Positions 7,502 to 15,030 of a stretch of DNA of 64,000 nt are shown here, in pieces. Within the stretch, counting starts at the first letter, position 1. Each line of letters starts with the position of its first letter. The position numbers were made by a program, and so were the translations under genes. Origin of the DNA: Pseudonocardia sp. DSM 110487 (GTDB lineage Bacteria; Actinomycetota; Actinomycetes; Mycobacteriales; Pseudonocardiaceae); NCBI RefSeq assembly GCF_019468565.1, contig NZ_CP080521.1:9362001-9426000 (forward strand), given 5' to 3'. The notes below the pieces were generated by a model. It was not told the DNA's origin. It did not search any database and saw only the letters and a list, made by a program, of their open reading frames with translations.

Positions 7502-10401
7502 CCGACGGGCCCGGCGACCTGCGCGGGGCACAGGGCGTCCAGGTCGGCGACCACAACATCCAGACCAACATCTTCGGCGGCACGATCACCGTGTCGACGC
7601 CGGTGGAGGTCTCCTGGCCGGTGCGCGTCGGCGCGGTCCCGCTCCTGGCGGGCTGCTATCAGCGGCGTGCCGAGTCGCGGCTGCTCTCCGAGGCGATCGA
7701 CGAGGGCGGCACTGCGGTGGTGACCCAGGTGCTGTCCGGTCTCGGCGGAGTCGGCAAGACCCAGCTGGCGGCCGCGTACGCGCGCAGCCGCACCGACACG
7801 GACCTGCTGGCCTGGGTCAACGCCGGCGGCCGTGACGCGATCGTCTCCGGGTACGCCGAGGTCGCCGCCCGCCTGGGTCATCCGGTGACCGACGACGCCG
7901 AGCGGGCCGCCGAGTGGTTGCTCACCTGGATGCAGACCGCGACCGAGCGGTCGTGGTTGATCGTGCTCGATGACCTCGCCGACCCCGCCGACCTGCGAGG
8001 GCTGTGGCCCGGAGGCCCGAGGGGTCGCACGGTGATCACCACGCGGCGCACCGACGCCGCCCTGACCAGGGCCGGGCGCCGCCGGGTCGAGGTCGGGCTG
8101 TTCACCCCCGGCCAGGCCCGTGCCTACCTCGCCGAGAGGCTCGAGGCCGACCCGGACGACGAGCGGATGTGGGAGGCCGACGAGCTCGCGGCCGACCTCG
8201 GCCACCTCCCGCTGGCGCTCGCCCAGGCCGGGGCGTTCATCCTCGACCGCGGGGACACCTGCGTGGGATATCGCGCCCGCCTCGCCGACCGCCGCCGGCG
8301 GCTCGCCGAGCTGTTCCCACCGGACGCCCTGGCCGACGACTATCACGACACGGTCGCGGCGACGTGGTCGATCTCCATCGAGGCGGCCGACGCTTTGCCT
8401 CCGGCCGGGCTCGCCCGCCCCGTGCTGGAACTGCTGAGCGTGCTCGACCCGAGCGGGATCCCCGCAGACCTGCTGACCACACCCGCGGCGATCGAGTACG
8501 CCAGCGCGCACGGCCCGGCACCGCCCCGCGACGGGCAGGACCTGCTGGACGCGCTGCACCACCTCGCCCGACTGAGCCTGATCACGCTGGATCCCGCGGC
8601 CGGGCCGGCAGGCGTGCGAGTGCACGGCCTGGTCCAGCGTGCCGCCGCGGAGCATCTGAATCCCGCCCAGATCACTGCGTTGCACCGGGCGGCCGCCGGC
8701 GGCCTGCTGGAGATCTGGCCGAAGATCGAGCGCGACACCCGACTCGGCCAGGTGCTACGCGCCAACGCCTCCGCCCTCATCGACAAAGCCCAAGCGAACC
8801 TGTGGCAGCCCACCATCCACCCGCTGCTGTGGCGAACCGGTAACAGTCTGGGCAAATGCGGCCTGGTTGACGCAGCGATCGGATACTGGACACGAATGCT
8901 GTCCGACGCCGACCGCTACGTGGGCGCCGAGCAACTTGCCACTCTCGCCGTCCGCAGCAAGCTCGCGTGGTGGCGTGGCGAGGCTGGAGACCCCGCGGGC
9001 GCCGCCACCGCCTTCGAGGAATTGCGCGTCGAGAAGGCTCGGACACTCGGGCCCGATCACGCTCTCACACTCGACACCCGCAGCAGCCTCGCCCACTGGC
9101 GCGGACAGGCCGGAGACCCCGTCGGCGCCGCCACCGCCTTCGAGCAGCTGCTGACCGACCGCCTGCGCGTGCTGGGGCCCGACCACCCCGACATCCTCGC
9201 CACCCGCAACAACGTCGCCCACTGGCGCGGACACGCCGGTGACCCCGTCGGCGCCGCCACCGCCTTCGAGCAACTGCTCGCCGACCAGGTCCGGATCCTC
9301 AGCCCCAACGACCCCCTCACGTTCATCACCCGCAGCAACCTCGCCCTCGTCCGCGGGCAGGCCGGTGATCCCGCAAGCGCCGTGCACGTACTCGAACAAC
9401 TGCTCGCCGACCAGGTCCGGGTGCTCGGCCCTGCACACCCCCACACCCTCATCACCCGCAACAACCTCGCGTACCACCGCGGCCAGGCCGGCGATCCTGC
9501 CGGAGCAGCCACCGCCTTCGAACAGCTGCTCACCGATCGCCTGCGCGTGCTGGGGCCCGACCACCCCGACACCCTCACCACCCGTCACAACCTGGCCGGC
9601 TGGCGCGGTGAGGCCGGAGATCCGGCCGGAGCAGCCACCGCCTTCGAACAGCTGCTCACCGACAACCTCCGGGTCCTGGGCCCCGACCACCCCAACACCC
9701 TCACCACCCGGAGCAATCTCGCCCGTTGGCGCGGCCAGGCCGGCGACCCGGCCGGAGCAGCCACCGCCCTCGAACAGCTGCTCACCGATCGCCTGCGCGT
9801 GCTGGGGCCCGACCACCCCGACACCTTCACCACCCAGAACGATCTCGCCCGTTGGCGCGGCCAGGCCGGCGACCCGGCCGGAGCAGCCACCGCCCTCGAA
9901 CTGCTGCTCACCGACAACCTCCGGGTCCTTGGGCCCGACCACCCCAACACCCTCACCACCCGCAACAACCTCGCGTGCTACCGCGGTAGCGCGGGAGACC
10001 CGGCAGGCGCCGTCGCCGCCCTCGAACAGCTGCTCACCGACAACCTCCGGGTCCTGGGCCCCAACCACCCGAACACCCTCACCACCCGCAACAACCTCGC
10101 CCGTTGGCGCGGCGAAGCCGGGGACCCGGCCGCAGCGGTGGCTGCTCTCGGCCCGCTCCTCACCGACCACATCCGGGTCCTCGGTCCCGACCACCCCGCC
10201 ACGTTCATCACCCGCAACAACCTCGCCTACTACCGCTGCGAAGCCGGGGAGTGCGCCGAAGCGGCGGGGGACTTCGAGCAGCTGCTCGCCGATTGCCTAC
10301 GGGTGCTGGGCCCCGAGCACCCCACGGCCCACGCCGTCCGGAACTCGATCGCACGGTGGCGGGCCAGGGCCTCCCAGCCCGACCAAGAACACGACCGCTA
10401 G
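7498..10401 (+). CDS. NLR-like protein: RHIM-like motif + NB-ARC + 42-residue TPR array
   Basis: A 967-residue STAND/NLR architecture. Residues 9-26 carry RGAQGVQVGDHNIQTNIF, nearly identical to the end of the preceding protein. The NB-ARC follows: P-loop GLGGVGKT (81-88), Walker B LIVLDD (154-159), sensor TVITTRR (178-184), GHLPLA (235-240) and an MHD-like VHGLVQ (375-380). From residue 487 there are eleven full 42-residue repeats (consensus NNLARWRGQAGDPAGAATAF... ending VLGPDHPNTLTTR), then a partial one. These are TPR_10/kinesin-light-chain type and very alike, implying recent expansion or homogenisation. Expected model: the TPR array senses a ligand, NB-ARC oligomerises, and the N-terminal motif seeds amyloid in the partner at 7106-7501. 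The trigger (phage or other) is unknown. GTG start, 4-nt overlap with the partner. Confidence 0.93.
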   Translation: MTDGPGDLRGAQGVQVGDHNIQTNIFGGTITVSTPVEVSWPVRVGAVPLLAGCYQRRAESRLLSEAIDEGGTAVVTQVLSGLGGVGKTQLAAAYARSRTDTDLLAWVNAGGRDAIVSGYAEVAARLGHPVTDDAERAAEWLLTWMQTATERSWLIVLDDLADPADLRGLWPGGPRGRTVITTRRTDAALTRAGRRRVEVGLFTPGQARAYLAERLEADPDDERMWEADELAADLGHLPLALAQAGAFILDRGDTCVGYRARLADRRRRLAELFPPDALADDYHDTVAATWSISIEAADALPPAGLARPVLELLSVLDPSGIPADLLTTPAAIEYASAHGPAPPRDGQDLLDALHHLARLSLITLDPAAGPAGVRVHGLVQRAAAEHLNPAQITALHRAAAGGLLEIWPKIERDTRLGQVLRANASALIDKAQANLWQPTIHPLLWRTGNSLGKCGLVDAAIGYWTRMLSDADRYVGAEQLATLAVRSKLAWWRGEAGDPAGAATAFEELRVEKARTLGPDHALTLDTRSSLAHWRGQAGDPVGAATAFEQLLTDRLRVLGPDHPDILATRNNVAHWRGHAGDPVGAATAFEQLLADQVRILSPNDPLTFITRSNLALVRGQAGDPASAVHVLEQLLADQVRVLGPAHPHTLITRNNLAYHRGQAGDPAGAATAFEQLLTDRLRVLGPDHPDTLTTRHNLAGWRGEAGDPAGAATAFEQLLTDNLRVLGPDHPNTLTTRSNLARWRGQAGDPAGAATALEQLLTDRLRVLGPDHPDTFTTQNDLARWRGQAGDPAGAATALELLLTDNLRVLGPDHPNTLTTRNNLACYRGSAGDPAGAVAALEQLLTDNLRVLGPNHPNTLTTRNNLARWRGEAGDPAAAVAALGPLLTDHIRVLGPDHPATFITRNNLAYYRCEAGECAEAAGDFEQLLADCLRVLGPEHPTAHAVRNSIARWRARASQPDQEHDR
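7522..7575 (+). other. RHIM-like amyloid motif, copy in the NLR
   Basis: Encodes residues 9-26 of the NB-ARC/TPR protein, immediately before a Thr/Val-rich stretch (GGTITVSTPVEV) and the nucleotide-binding domain. It is the N-terminal position expected for a receptor that templates its partner. Confidence 0.85.
8956..10341 (+). repeat. Eleven tandem 126-bp coding repeats (TPR units)
   Basis: Period 126 bp (42 codons). Units 5-9 (about 9460-10090) share long identical nucleotide stretches such as CAGCTGCTCACCGAC, while units 1, 3, 4 and 11 are more diverged. The array lies within one reading frame. Such near-identical units are prone to copy-number change by recombination, which is typical of rapidly evolving NLR sensor arrays. 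Confidence 0.92.
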
Positions 10402-10421
10402 CAGAGCCGGATGGCGGGGCG

Positions 10422-11426
10422 TCAGCTCGGGCGCGCGGGCGGCGACTGGGTCTTCGTCGGGTCGCGCTCCACCGTGTCGCCCAGCGCCTCGTCGATACGC
10501 TTGAGCACGTCCGGTTCCAGCCGCACGCCGCTGGCGCCCGCGTTGTCGGCCACCTGCTCGGGGCGGGACGCCCCGATGATCGCGGCCGCGACGTTGTCGT
10601 TCTGCAGCACCCACGCCACGGCGAGCTGTGCCATCGAGAGGCCGAGGTCGGACGCGATCGGCGCCAGCGCCTGCACGCGGGTGAGCGTGTCGTCGTCCAT
10701 CCAGCGCTGGATGAACTGGGCGCCGCCCTTCTCGTCGGTGGCCCTGGACCCGGGCGGGGGCGCGGCTCCCGGCTTGTACTTCCCGGTGAGCGCACCCTGC
10801 GCGATCGGCGAGAAGACGATCTGGCTGACCCCGAGCTCCTCCGACGCGGGGACGACCTCGCTCTCGATCACCCGCCACAGCATCGAGTACTGCGGCTGGT
10901 TGGACACGAGCGAGAAGCCGAGCTGCTTCGCGAGGGCCTGGCCGTCGCGCAGCTGCTGGGCGGTCCACTCGCTCACGCCGACGTAGAGCGCCTTGCCCGC
11001 GCGGACGACGTCGGCGAACGCCTGCATCGTCTCCTCGAGCGGCGTCTCGAAGTCGTAGCGGTGGGCCTGGTAGAGGTCGACGTAGTCGGTCTGCAGCCGG
11101 CGCAGGCTCGCGTCGATCGACTCCCTGATGTGCTTGCGCGAGAGGCCGGAGTCGTTCGGGCCCATCGGACCGGTCGGCCAGTACACCTTGGTGAGGATCT
11201 CCAGTGAGGCCCGCCGCTCGCCCTTCAGTGCCTCGCCGAGCACCGTCTCGGCAGCGCCGTTCGCGTACGCGTCGGCGGTGTCGAAGGTGGTGATCCCCGC
11301 GTCGAGGGCGGCGCGTACGCACGCGACGGCGGCGTCGTTCTCCACCTGGGAGCCGTGGGTGATCCAGTTGCCGTAGGTGATCTCGGAGACCTTCAGGCCG
11401 GATCGGCCGAGGTAGCGGTGTTCCAC
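10422..11426 (-). CDS. Aldo/keto reductase (Kv-beta / YghZ-like)
   Basis: A 334-residue NADPH-dependent aldo/keto reductase. The catalytic tetrad is visible as D and Y in DTADAYANGAAE, K in LEILTKVYWP and H in LYQAHRYDFETP. The N-terminus MEHRYLGRSGLKVSEITYG is typical of the AKR6/AKR14 branch (potassium-channel beta-subunit and YghZ-like). It should reduce aldehydes or ketones in the cytosol. The start chosen is GTG at 11426, where family similarity begins, although the frame is open to 11525. It converges with the NLR gene with 20 nt between stops. The natural substrate is unknown. Confidence 0.9.
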   Translation of the reverse strand: MEHRYLGRSGLKVSEITYGNWITHGSQVENDAAVACVRAALDAGITTFDTADAYANGAAETVLGEALKGERRASLEILTKVYWPTGPMGPNDSGLSRKHIRESIDASLRRLQTDYVDLYQAHRYDFETPLEETMQAFADVVRAGKALYVGVSEWTAQQLRDGQALAKQLGFSLVSNQPQYSMLWRVIESEVVPASEELGVSQIVFSPIAQGALTGKYKPGAAPPPGSRATDEKGGAQFIQRWMDDDTLTRVQALAPIASDLGLSMAQLAVAWVLQNDNVAAAIIGASRPEQVADNAGASGVRLEPDVLKRIDEALGDTVERDPTKTQSPPARPS

Positions 11427-11506
11427 GCCCCGAACACTAGGCCGCGAGATCGTTCTCCGCCCGCAGGACGGGCGCCCGCGTGAGCGCCGTCGCACGGACA
11501 TGACGA

Positions 11507-11536
11507 CGGGCGGCCCCGTTCTCACGGGACCGCCCG
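11507..11536 (-). terminator. Hairpin between HesB-like and aldo/keto reductase genes
   Basis: CGGGCGGCCCCGT (11507-11519) pairs with ACGGGACCGCCCG (11524-11536), with one mismatch and a 4-nt loop. It lies just after the stop of the gene ending at 11556 (minus strand). No U-tract is present, as is usual in high-GC actinobacteria. Confidence 0.6.
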
Positions 11537-11555
11537 CCGGTCGGTTCGGAATCGG

Positions 11556-11861
11556 TCAGACCTCGGGTGCTTCCTGAACGCCGATCGCGAAGCGCAGCTC
11601 CTGCCCGCCATCGGCGCCGGCGACCGGCTGAACGTCCAGCACCTTGTCGTCGAGCACTTGGGCGACCACCGGCTCGAGGAAGACGCTCACGCCGTCCCCG
11701 GACAGCACCACGTCGTCGGTGTCCGGGCGGCCGGCCAGCGACAGCTCCAGTCCCTGCTCGGGATCGGGGGCGGAGATGCGCAGACCACCCCCGTCGGGCA
11801 GCTCGGCGTCGGTGGTCAGGGTCCTGATGGCTTCGGCCGCCGTATCGGTGATTGCCAACAT
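11556..11861 (-). CDS. HesB/IscA-like fold protein lacking cysteines
   Basis: A 101-residue small protein of the HesB-like superfamily, recognisable from MLAITDTAAEAIRTL, GLRIS, VFLEPVVAQVLDDKVLDV and the final beta strands. A-type carriers bind Fe-S clusters through three conserved cysteines, but this protein has no Cys at all, so it cannot act as a classical cluster scaffold. Cys-less paralogs of this kind are common in actinobacteria and of unknown function. It appears to be a single-gene unit followed by a hairpin. Fold assignment is reasonably sure, role unknown. Confidence 0.75.
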   Translation of the reverse strand: MLAITDTAAEAIRTLTTDAELPDGGGLRISAPDPEQGLELSLAGRPDTDDVVLSGDGVSVFLEPVVAQVLDDKVLDVQPVAGADGGQELRFAIGVQEAPEV

Positions 11862-11907
11862 GCCGCGCCAGGGTAGGCGCGATCGGCCGGTCTCGCAGAT
11901 CGGGAGG

Positions 11908-12735
11908 TCAGCCGAAGGTGTCGGGGTCCGGCCCGAGGCGGGTGCCGGCGTCGAGCTCGTCGATGGTGGCGATGTCGTCGGCGGAGAGCTCGAAGTCGAA
12001 CACCTCGATGTTCTCCCTGATCCGCGACGGTGTGACCGACTTCGGGAAGACGATGTTGTCCTGCTGGATGTGCCAGCGCAGCACGACCTGCGCCGGGCTC
12101 TTGGCGTACTTCTCCGCGAGCGAGACGAGCCGCTCGTCCCGAAGCAGGTCGCCGCCCTTGCCGATCGGGCTCCACGCCTCCGTCGCGATGCCGTGCTCGC
12201 GGTGGTAGGCCTGCAGCTCGCGCTGCGCGAGCAGCGGGTGCAGCTCGATCTGGTTCACCGCGGGCACGGTGCCGGTCTCGGCCGCCAGCCGCTCCAGGTG
12301 CGGCACCTGGAAGTTCGACACGCCGATCGAGCGGGCCTTTCCGTCCGAGAGGATCTTCTCGAACGCGCGCCACGTCTCGACGTAGCGGTCGGCGTGCGGC
12401 CGCGGCCAGTGGATCAGGTAGAGGTCGACGTAGTCGAGGCCCAGCTTCTGCAGACTCTCGTCGAGTGCGGCGATGGCCTCGTCGTGACCATGCCGGTTGT
12501 TGATGAGCTTGGTGGTGACGAAGATCTCGGCGCGTGCCAGCCCGGACTCCCGGACGGCCTTCCCGACGCCCTCCTCGTTGCCGTACCCCTGAGCCGTGTC
12601 GATGTGGCGGTACCCGGCGTCGAGGGCCGTGCGGACGACGTCCGCCGTCCTGGCCGGTTCGATCTGGAAGACGCCGAACCCGAACTGCGGGATCTGCACG
12701 CCGTTGTTGAGACGGATGTTCGGTACCTGCGACAT
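11908..12735 (-). CDS. Aldo/keto reductase (AKR5-type, 2,5-diketo-D-gluconate reductase-like)
   Basis: A 275-residue cytosolic NADPH-dependent reductase. Motifs are GYRHIDTAQGYGNEEGVG (catalytic Asp and Tyr), EIFVTTKL (Lys), YLIHWPRP (His), GVSNF, NQIELHP and the cofactor loop FPKSVTPSRIREN. It belongs to the AKR5 group with 2,5-diketo-D-gluconate reductase and many prostaglandin or methylglyoxal reductases. Length is normal for the family. It is not obviously in an operon. It is unrelated in detail to the other aldo/keto reductase at 10422, so not a recent duplicate. Confidence 0.92.
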   Translation of the reverse strand: MSQVPNIRLNNGVQIPQFGFGVFQIEPARTADVVRTALDAGYRHIDTAQGYGNEEGVGKAVRESGLARAEIFVTTKLINNRHGHDEAIAALDESLQKLGLDYVDLYLIHWPRPHADRYVETWRAFEKILSDGKARSIGVSNFQVPHLERLAAETGTVPAVNQIELHPLLAQRELQAYHREHGIATEAWSPIGKGGDLLRDERLVSLAEKYAKSPAQVVLRWHIQQDNIVFPKSVTPSRIRENIEVFDFELSADDIATIDELDAGTRLGPDPDTFG

Positions 12736-12765
12736 GGCTATTGTCTACCCTGAGCTGCCTCGGCC

Positions 12766-13626
12766 TTACCGGCGATCCCCGTCACCCGTTTGCTGCCACG
12801 CTCTGGCGACCTCTGCCGCCGCGCCCGCCGCCTGGGCGCGCCCGGCACGGGCCGCCGCGGCTCGGTGGGCCGGGTCGAGCACGTTGCGCCCGATCGCGGC
12901 GAGGGCGTCGGCGTCCGGGCTCACGAGCGCCACCCGCGCTCCCTGTTCTCGCAGCGCGGCGACCTGGGTCCGGACCCCGATAATCGGGCCGAGCGCGCGC
13001 ACGATCGGCGCCAGCACCACCACGTGATCGCACCCGGCGGCGAGGTCGGCGTTGGTGGGCGAGCGCACCCCTCCGTCGACCAGCCTGCGCCCGCCGGTGC
13101 TGATCGGCGCCCAGACGCCGGGCACCGCGCAGCTCGCCGCAACGGCCGCCACGAGGGGCACGCCCGAGTCACGGTCGAGCACGACGAACTCGCCGGTGCG
13201 GGCGTCGACCGCGGTGATCCGCAAGGCCCGCCGCGGCCACTCGTGCACCAGGAGCCGGCTCCCGATCACGGCGATCCGCTCGGACTCGGGCCCGGTCCGC
13301 GCGCGGAGCGCGAAGCCGCCGATCCGCGCGCGCACCCGCTGCGGGTCCCGGCCACCGGCGATCGCGGCGAGGGCGAGCCGCAGCATCGCGCCGGTGCCGA
13401 GCGCCGCGGCCACCTGCCCGTCCGGTGGCACGAGCTGCGCGGCGTACCGCTCCTCTGGATCGACGCCGGTGGCGAGCTGCGCTCCCACGATCGCTCCGGC
13501 GGACGTGCCCACGATCAGGTCGGCGCCCGCCAGGTCGACGCCGTGCTCGCGGAGCCCGCACAGCATCCCGAGCTCCCACGCGACCCCGGTGATCCCGCCG
13601 CCTCCGAGGACGAGCGCACGACCCAT
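12766..13626 (-). CDS. Patatin-like phospholipase
   Basis: A 286-residue patatin-family acyl hydrolase. The oxyanion hole is GGGGITGVAWELG near the N-terminus, the nucleophile Ser is in GTSAGAIVG, and the catalytic Asp is in DGG (LVDGGVRSP). This is the complete Ser-Asp dyad, so the enzyme should cleave acyl chains from (phospho)lipids. The start chosen is ATG at 13626 because homology begins at MGRALVLGGGG; the frame continues upstream across the divergent TetR gene, which is not credible. It is divergent from the TetR gene at 13675, with a palindrome between, so it may be under that regulator. Confidence 0.9.
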   Translation of the reverse strand: MGRALVLGGGGITGVAWELGMLCGLREHGVDLAGADLIVGTSAGAIVGAQLATGVDPEERYAAQLVPPDGQVAAALGTGAMLRLALAAIAGGRDPQRVRARIGGFALRARTGPESERIAVIGSRLLVHEWPRRALRITAVDARTGEFVVLDRDSGVPLVAAVAASCAVPGVWAPISTGGRRLVDGGVRSPTNADLAAGCDHVVVLAPIVRALGPIIGVRTQVAALREQGARVALVSPDADALAAIGRNVLDPAHRAAAARAGRAQAAGAAAEVARAWQQTGDGDRR

Positions 13627-13640
13627 GCCCGGAACCCTAG

Positions 13641-13672
13641 TTGACACACCGACATACCTACTAGTAGGTATG
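13641..13672 (+). promoter_or_regulatory. TetR promoter with perfect 20-bp operator palindrome
   Basis: TTGACA at 13641-13646 is followed after 18 bp by TAGGTA (13665-13670). The palindrome CATACCTACTAGTAGGTATG at 13653-13672 covers the spacer and -10. The GTG starts at 13675 or 13678 are within 5-8 bp of the -10, so the tetR transcript is probably leaderless. The site would allow autorepression and control of the divergent patatin gene. Confidence 0.8.
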
Positions 13673-13674
13673 GA

Positions 13675-14217
13675 GTGGTGGACGCGCGGACCAAGCTGCT
13701 CGACGCGGCAAAGCAGCTCGTGTGGGACCGCGGCGTAGAGGCCACGAGCCCGAACATGGTGCTGGCGCGCAGCGGTGTCGGGCAGGGCAGCCTCTACCAC
13801 CACTTCGGGTCGAAGGCGGCGTGGGCAGAGGCGGCGATCACGGGTCTCGCCGCTGAGCTCACCGCGGAGACCGACGAGCTGTTCTCCGCGCACGCGACCG
13901 GCGCCGATCAGCTGCGGGCCTACCTGACCAGGCCGCGCCCCGCGCTGGACGGTTGCCGGCTCGGCAGGCTCGCGTTCGATCCCGAGGTACGGGCGAACGA
14001 CGCGCTCCGGGCACCCATCAGCGCCTACTTCGAGCACCTGCGCGCGCTACTCCGCCCGGCTGTGCGCGCCACCGGCGTCGAGGACGTCGACGGCGTCGTC
14101 GAGGCGATCTGCGCCGTCGTGCAGGGCGGCTACGTCACGTCCCGGCTGAGCGACGATGCCGGCGCGCTCGAACGGGCCTGCCGCGGGCTGCTCGCCCTGC
14201 TCAGGATCGATCGCTAG
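13675..14217 (+). CDS. TetR/AcrR-family transcriptional regulator
   Basis: A 180-residue TetR protein. The N-terminal helix-turn-helix reads TKLLDAAKQLVWDRGVEATSPNMVLARSGVGQGSLYHHFGSKAAW, the family signature, followed by a helical ligand domain. The LYHHF motif is intact. Two tandem GTG codons (13675, 13678) are possible starts. The downstream tautomerase gene follows 9 nt after the stop with an AGGAG site overlapping it, so they form an operon. The 20-bp palindrome at 13653-13672 is the likely operator. The ligand is unknown. Confidence 0.92.
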   Translation: MVDARTKLLDAAKQLVWDRGVEATSPNMVLARSGVGQGSLYHHFGSKAAWAEAAITGLAAELTAETDELFSAHATGADQLRAYLTRPRPALDGCRLGRLAFDPEVRANDALRAPISAYFEHLRALLRPAVRATGVEDVDGVVEAICAVVQGGYVTSRLSDDAGALERACRGLLALLRIDR

Positions 14218-14226
14218 GAGAACCAG

Positions 14227-14616
14227 ATGCCCCTCGTCCGAATCGACGCCGTCGCGGCAGACCCGCAGCGGCTGACCGCGATCGGCGACGCCGTGCACGC
14301 GGCGCTCATCGATGCGTTCGCCATCCCGTCCGACGACCGCTTCCAGGTCCTGCGCGGCGGGGCGGGCGACCAGATCGTCTACGACCCGGGTTTCCGCGGC
14401 GTCGAGCGTGACGACGGCGTGGTGTTCGTGCAGGTCTTCCTGCGCCGCGGGCGCACGGACGAGCAGAAGCGCGCGTTCTACCGCGCGCTCGCGAAGCACG
14501 CGACATCCGCCGGGGTGGAGCCGCGGAACCTGGTCGTCACCCTCACCGAGAACGGGCTGGGCGACTGGTCGTTCGGCAACGGCGAGGCCCAGTACCTGGA
14601 CAACCCGCCGGCATGA
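14227..14616 (+). CDS. Tautomerase-superfamily protein (MSAD/cis-CaaD-like)
   Basis: A 129-residue member of the tautomerase superfamily, whose members use an N-terminal proline as catalytic base after Met removal. Pro follows the initiator Met here (MPLVRIDAV). The length and the ENGLGDWSFGNGEAQYL tail match the longer two-domain subgroup with malonate semialdehyde decarboxylase and cis-3-chloroacrylate dehalogenase-like enzymes. It is cotranscribed with the TetR gene (AGGAG site at 14216-14220). The reaction is not deducible; the regulator partner suggests an inducible small-molecule conversion. Confidence 0.88.
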   Translation: MPLVRIDAVAADPQRLTAIGDAVHAALIDAFAIPSDDRFQVLRGGAGDQIVYDPGFRGVERDDGVVFVQVFLRRGRTDEQKRAFYRALAKHATSAGVEPRNLVVTLTENGLGDWSFGNGEAQYLDNPPA

Positions 14617-14626
14617 GGCAAGAAGT

Positions 14627-15028
14627 TCAGGAGGGCTTCTCCGGTGCGTGACCGTGGCCATGCCCGTGACCGTGGCCCGGTACCGGGTCGCCCGCCCGCA
14701 GCGGCGCGCCGTGGAAGCGGCCCTCGTGCGCGATGATCGGCCGCTGGTCGCCGGCCAGCTCGGGGTGCTTCGCCTCCAGCCGCTGCCGCTGGTCCCACTG
14801 CCGTCGCAGGTTCGTGACGTACTCGCGGTCGCCGTTGTACGTGCCGCGCCACGTCTGCGGCATCTGCTCCTTGGCGAGTCCGGTGCCGGCCTGGCCGAGC
14901 AGGCTCGGCCCGGCCGGGATCTTCCGCGGGGTGCCGCCACACGCCGGGCAGCCCGGCGTGGGCGCGTCCAACCCGACGAGCCGCTCGAAGCGCTCGCCGC
15001 AGTCGCACCGGTACACGTAGATCGGCAC
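14627..15028 (-). CDS. FmdB-like zinc-ribbon protein
   Basis: A 133-residue protein starting MPIYVYRCDCGERFE, with CxC and CPACGG pairs forming a zinc ribbon of the FmdB/CxxC_CxxC_SSSS type. After residue 40 there is a hydrophilic tail with WRGTYNGDREYVTNLRRQWDQR and a His/Gly repeat (GHGHGHGHGHAP) that could bind metal. The GTG start at 15028 is 2 nt after the stop of the iron alcohol dehydrogenase gene, so it is the last gene of that operon. FmdB-like proteins are known beside amidases and NDMA-dependent alcohol dehydrogenases. A role in metal supply or regulation here is only a guess. Confidence 0.85.
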   Translation of the reverse strand: MPIYVYRCDCGERFERLVGLDAPTPGCPACGGTPRKIPAGPSLLGQAGTGLAKEQMPQTWRGTYNGDREYVTNLRRQWDQRQRLEAKHPELAGDQRPIIAHEGRFHGAPLRAGDPVPGHGHGHGHGHAPEKPS

Positions 15029-15030
15029 GG

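Noticed and set aside
8755..10194. Long minus-strand frame opposite the NLR repeats
   Set aside because: A shadow frame with 126-bp periodicity reflecting the TPR repeats; no start site or independent motif.
8956..10341. Tandem repeat array considered as CRISPR
   Set aside because: Period is 126 bp, stays in frame and encodes 42-residue TPR units without spacers.
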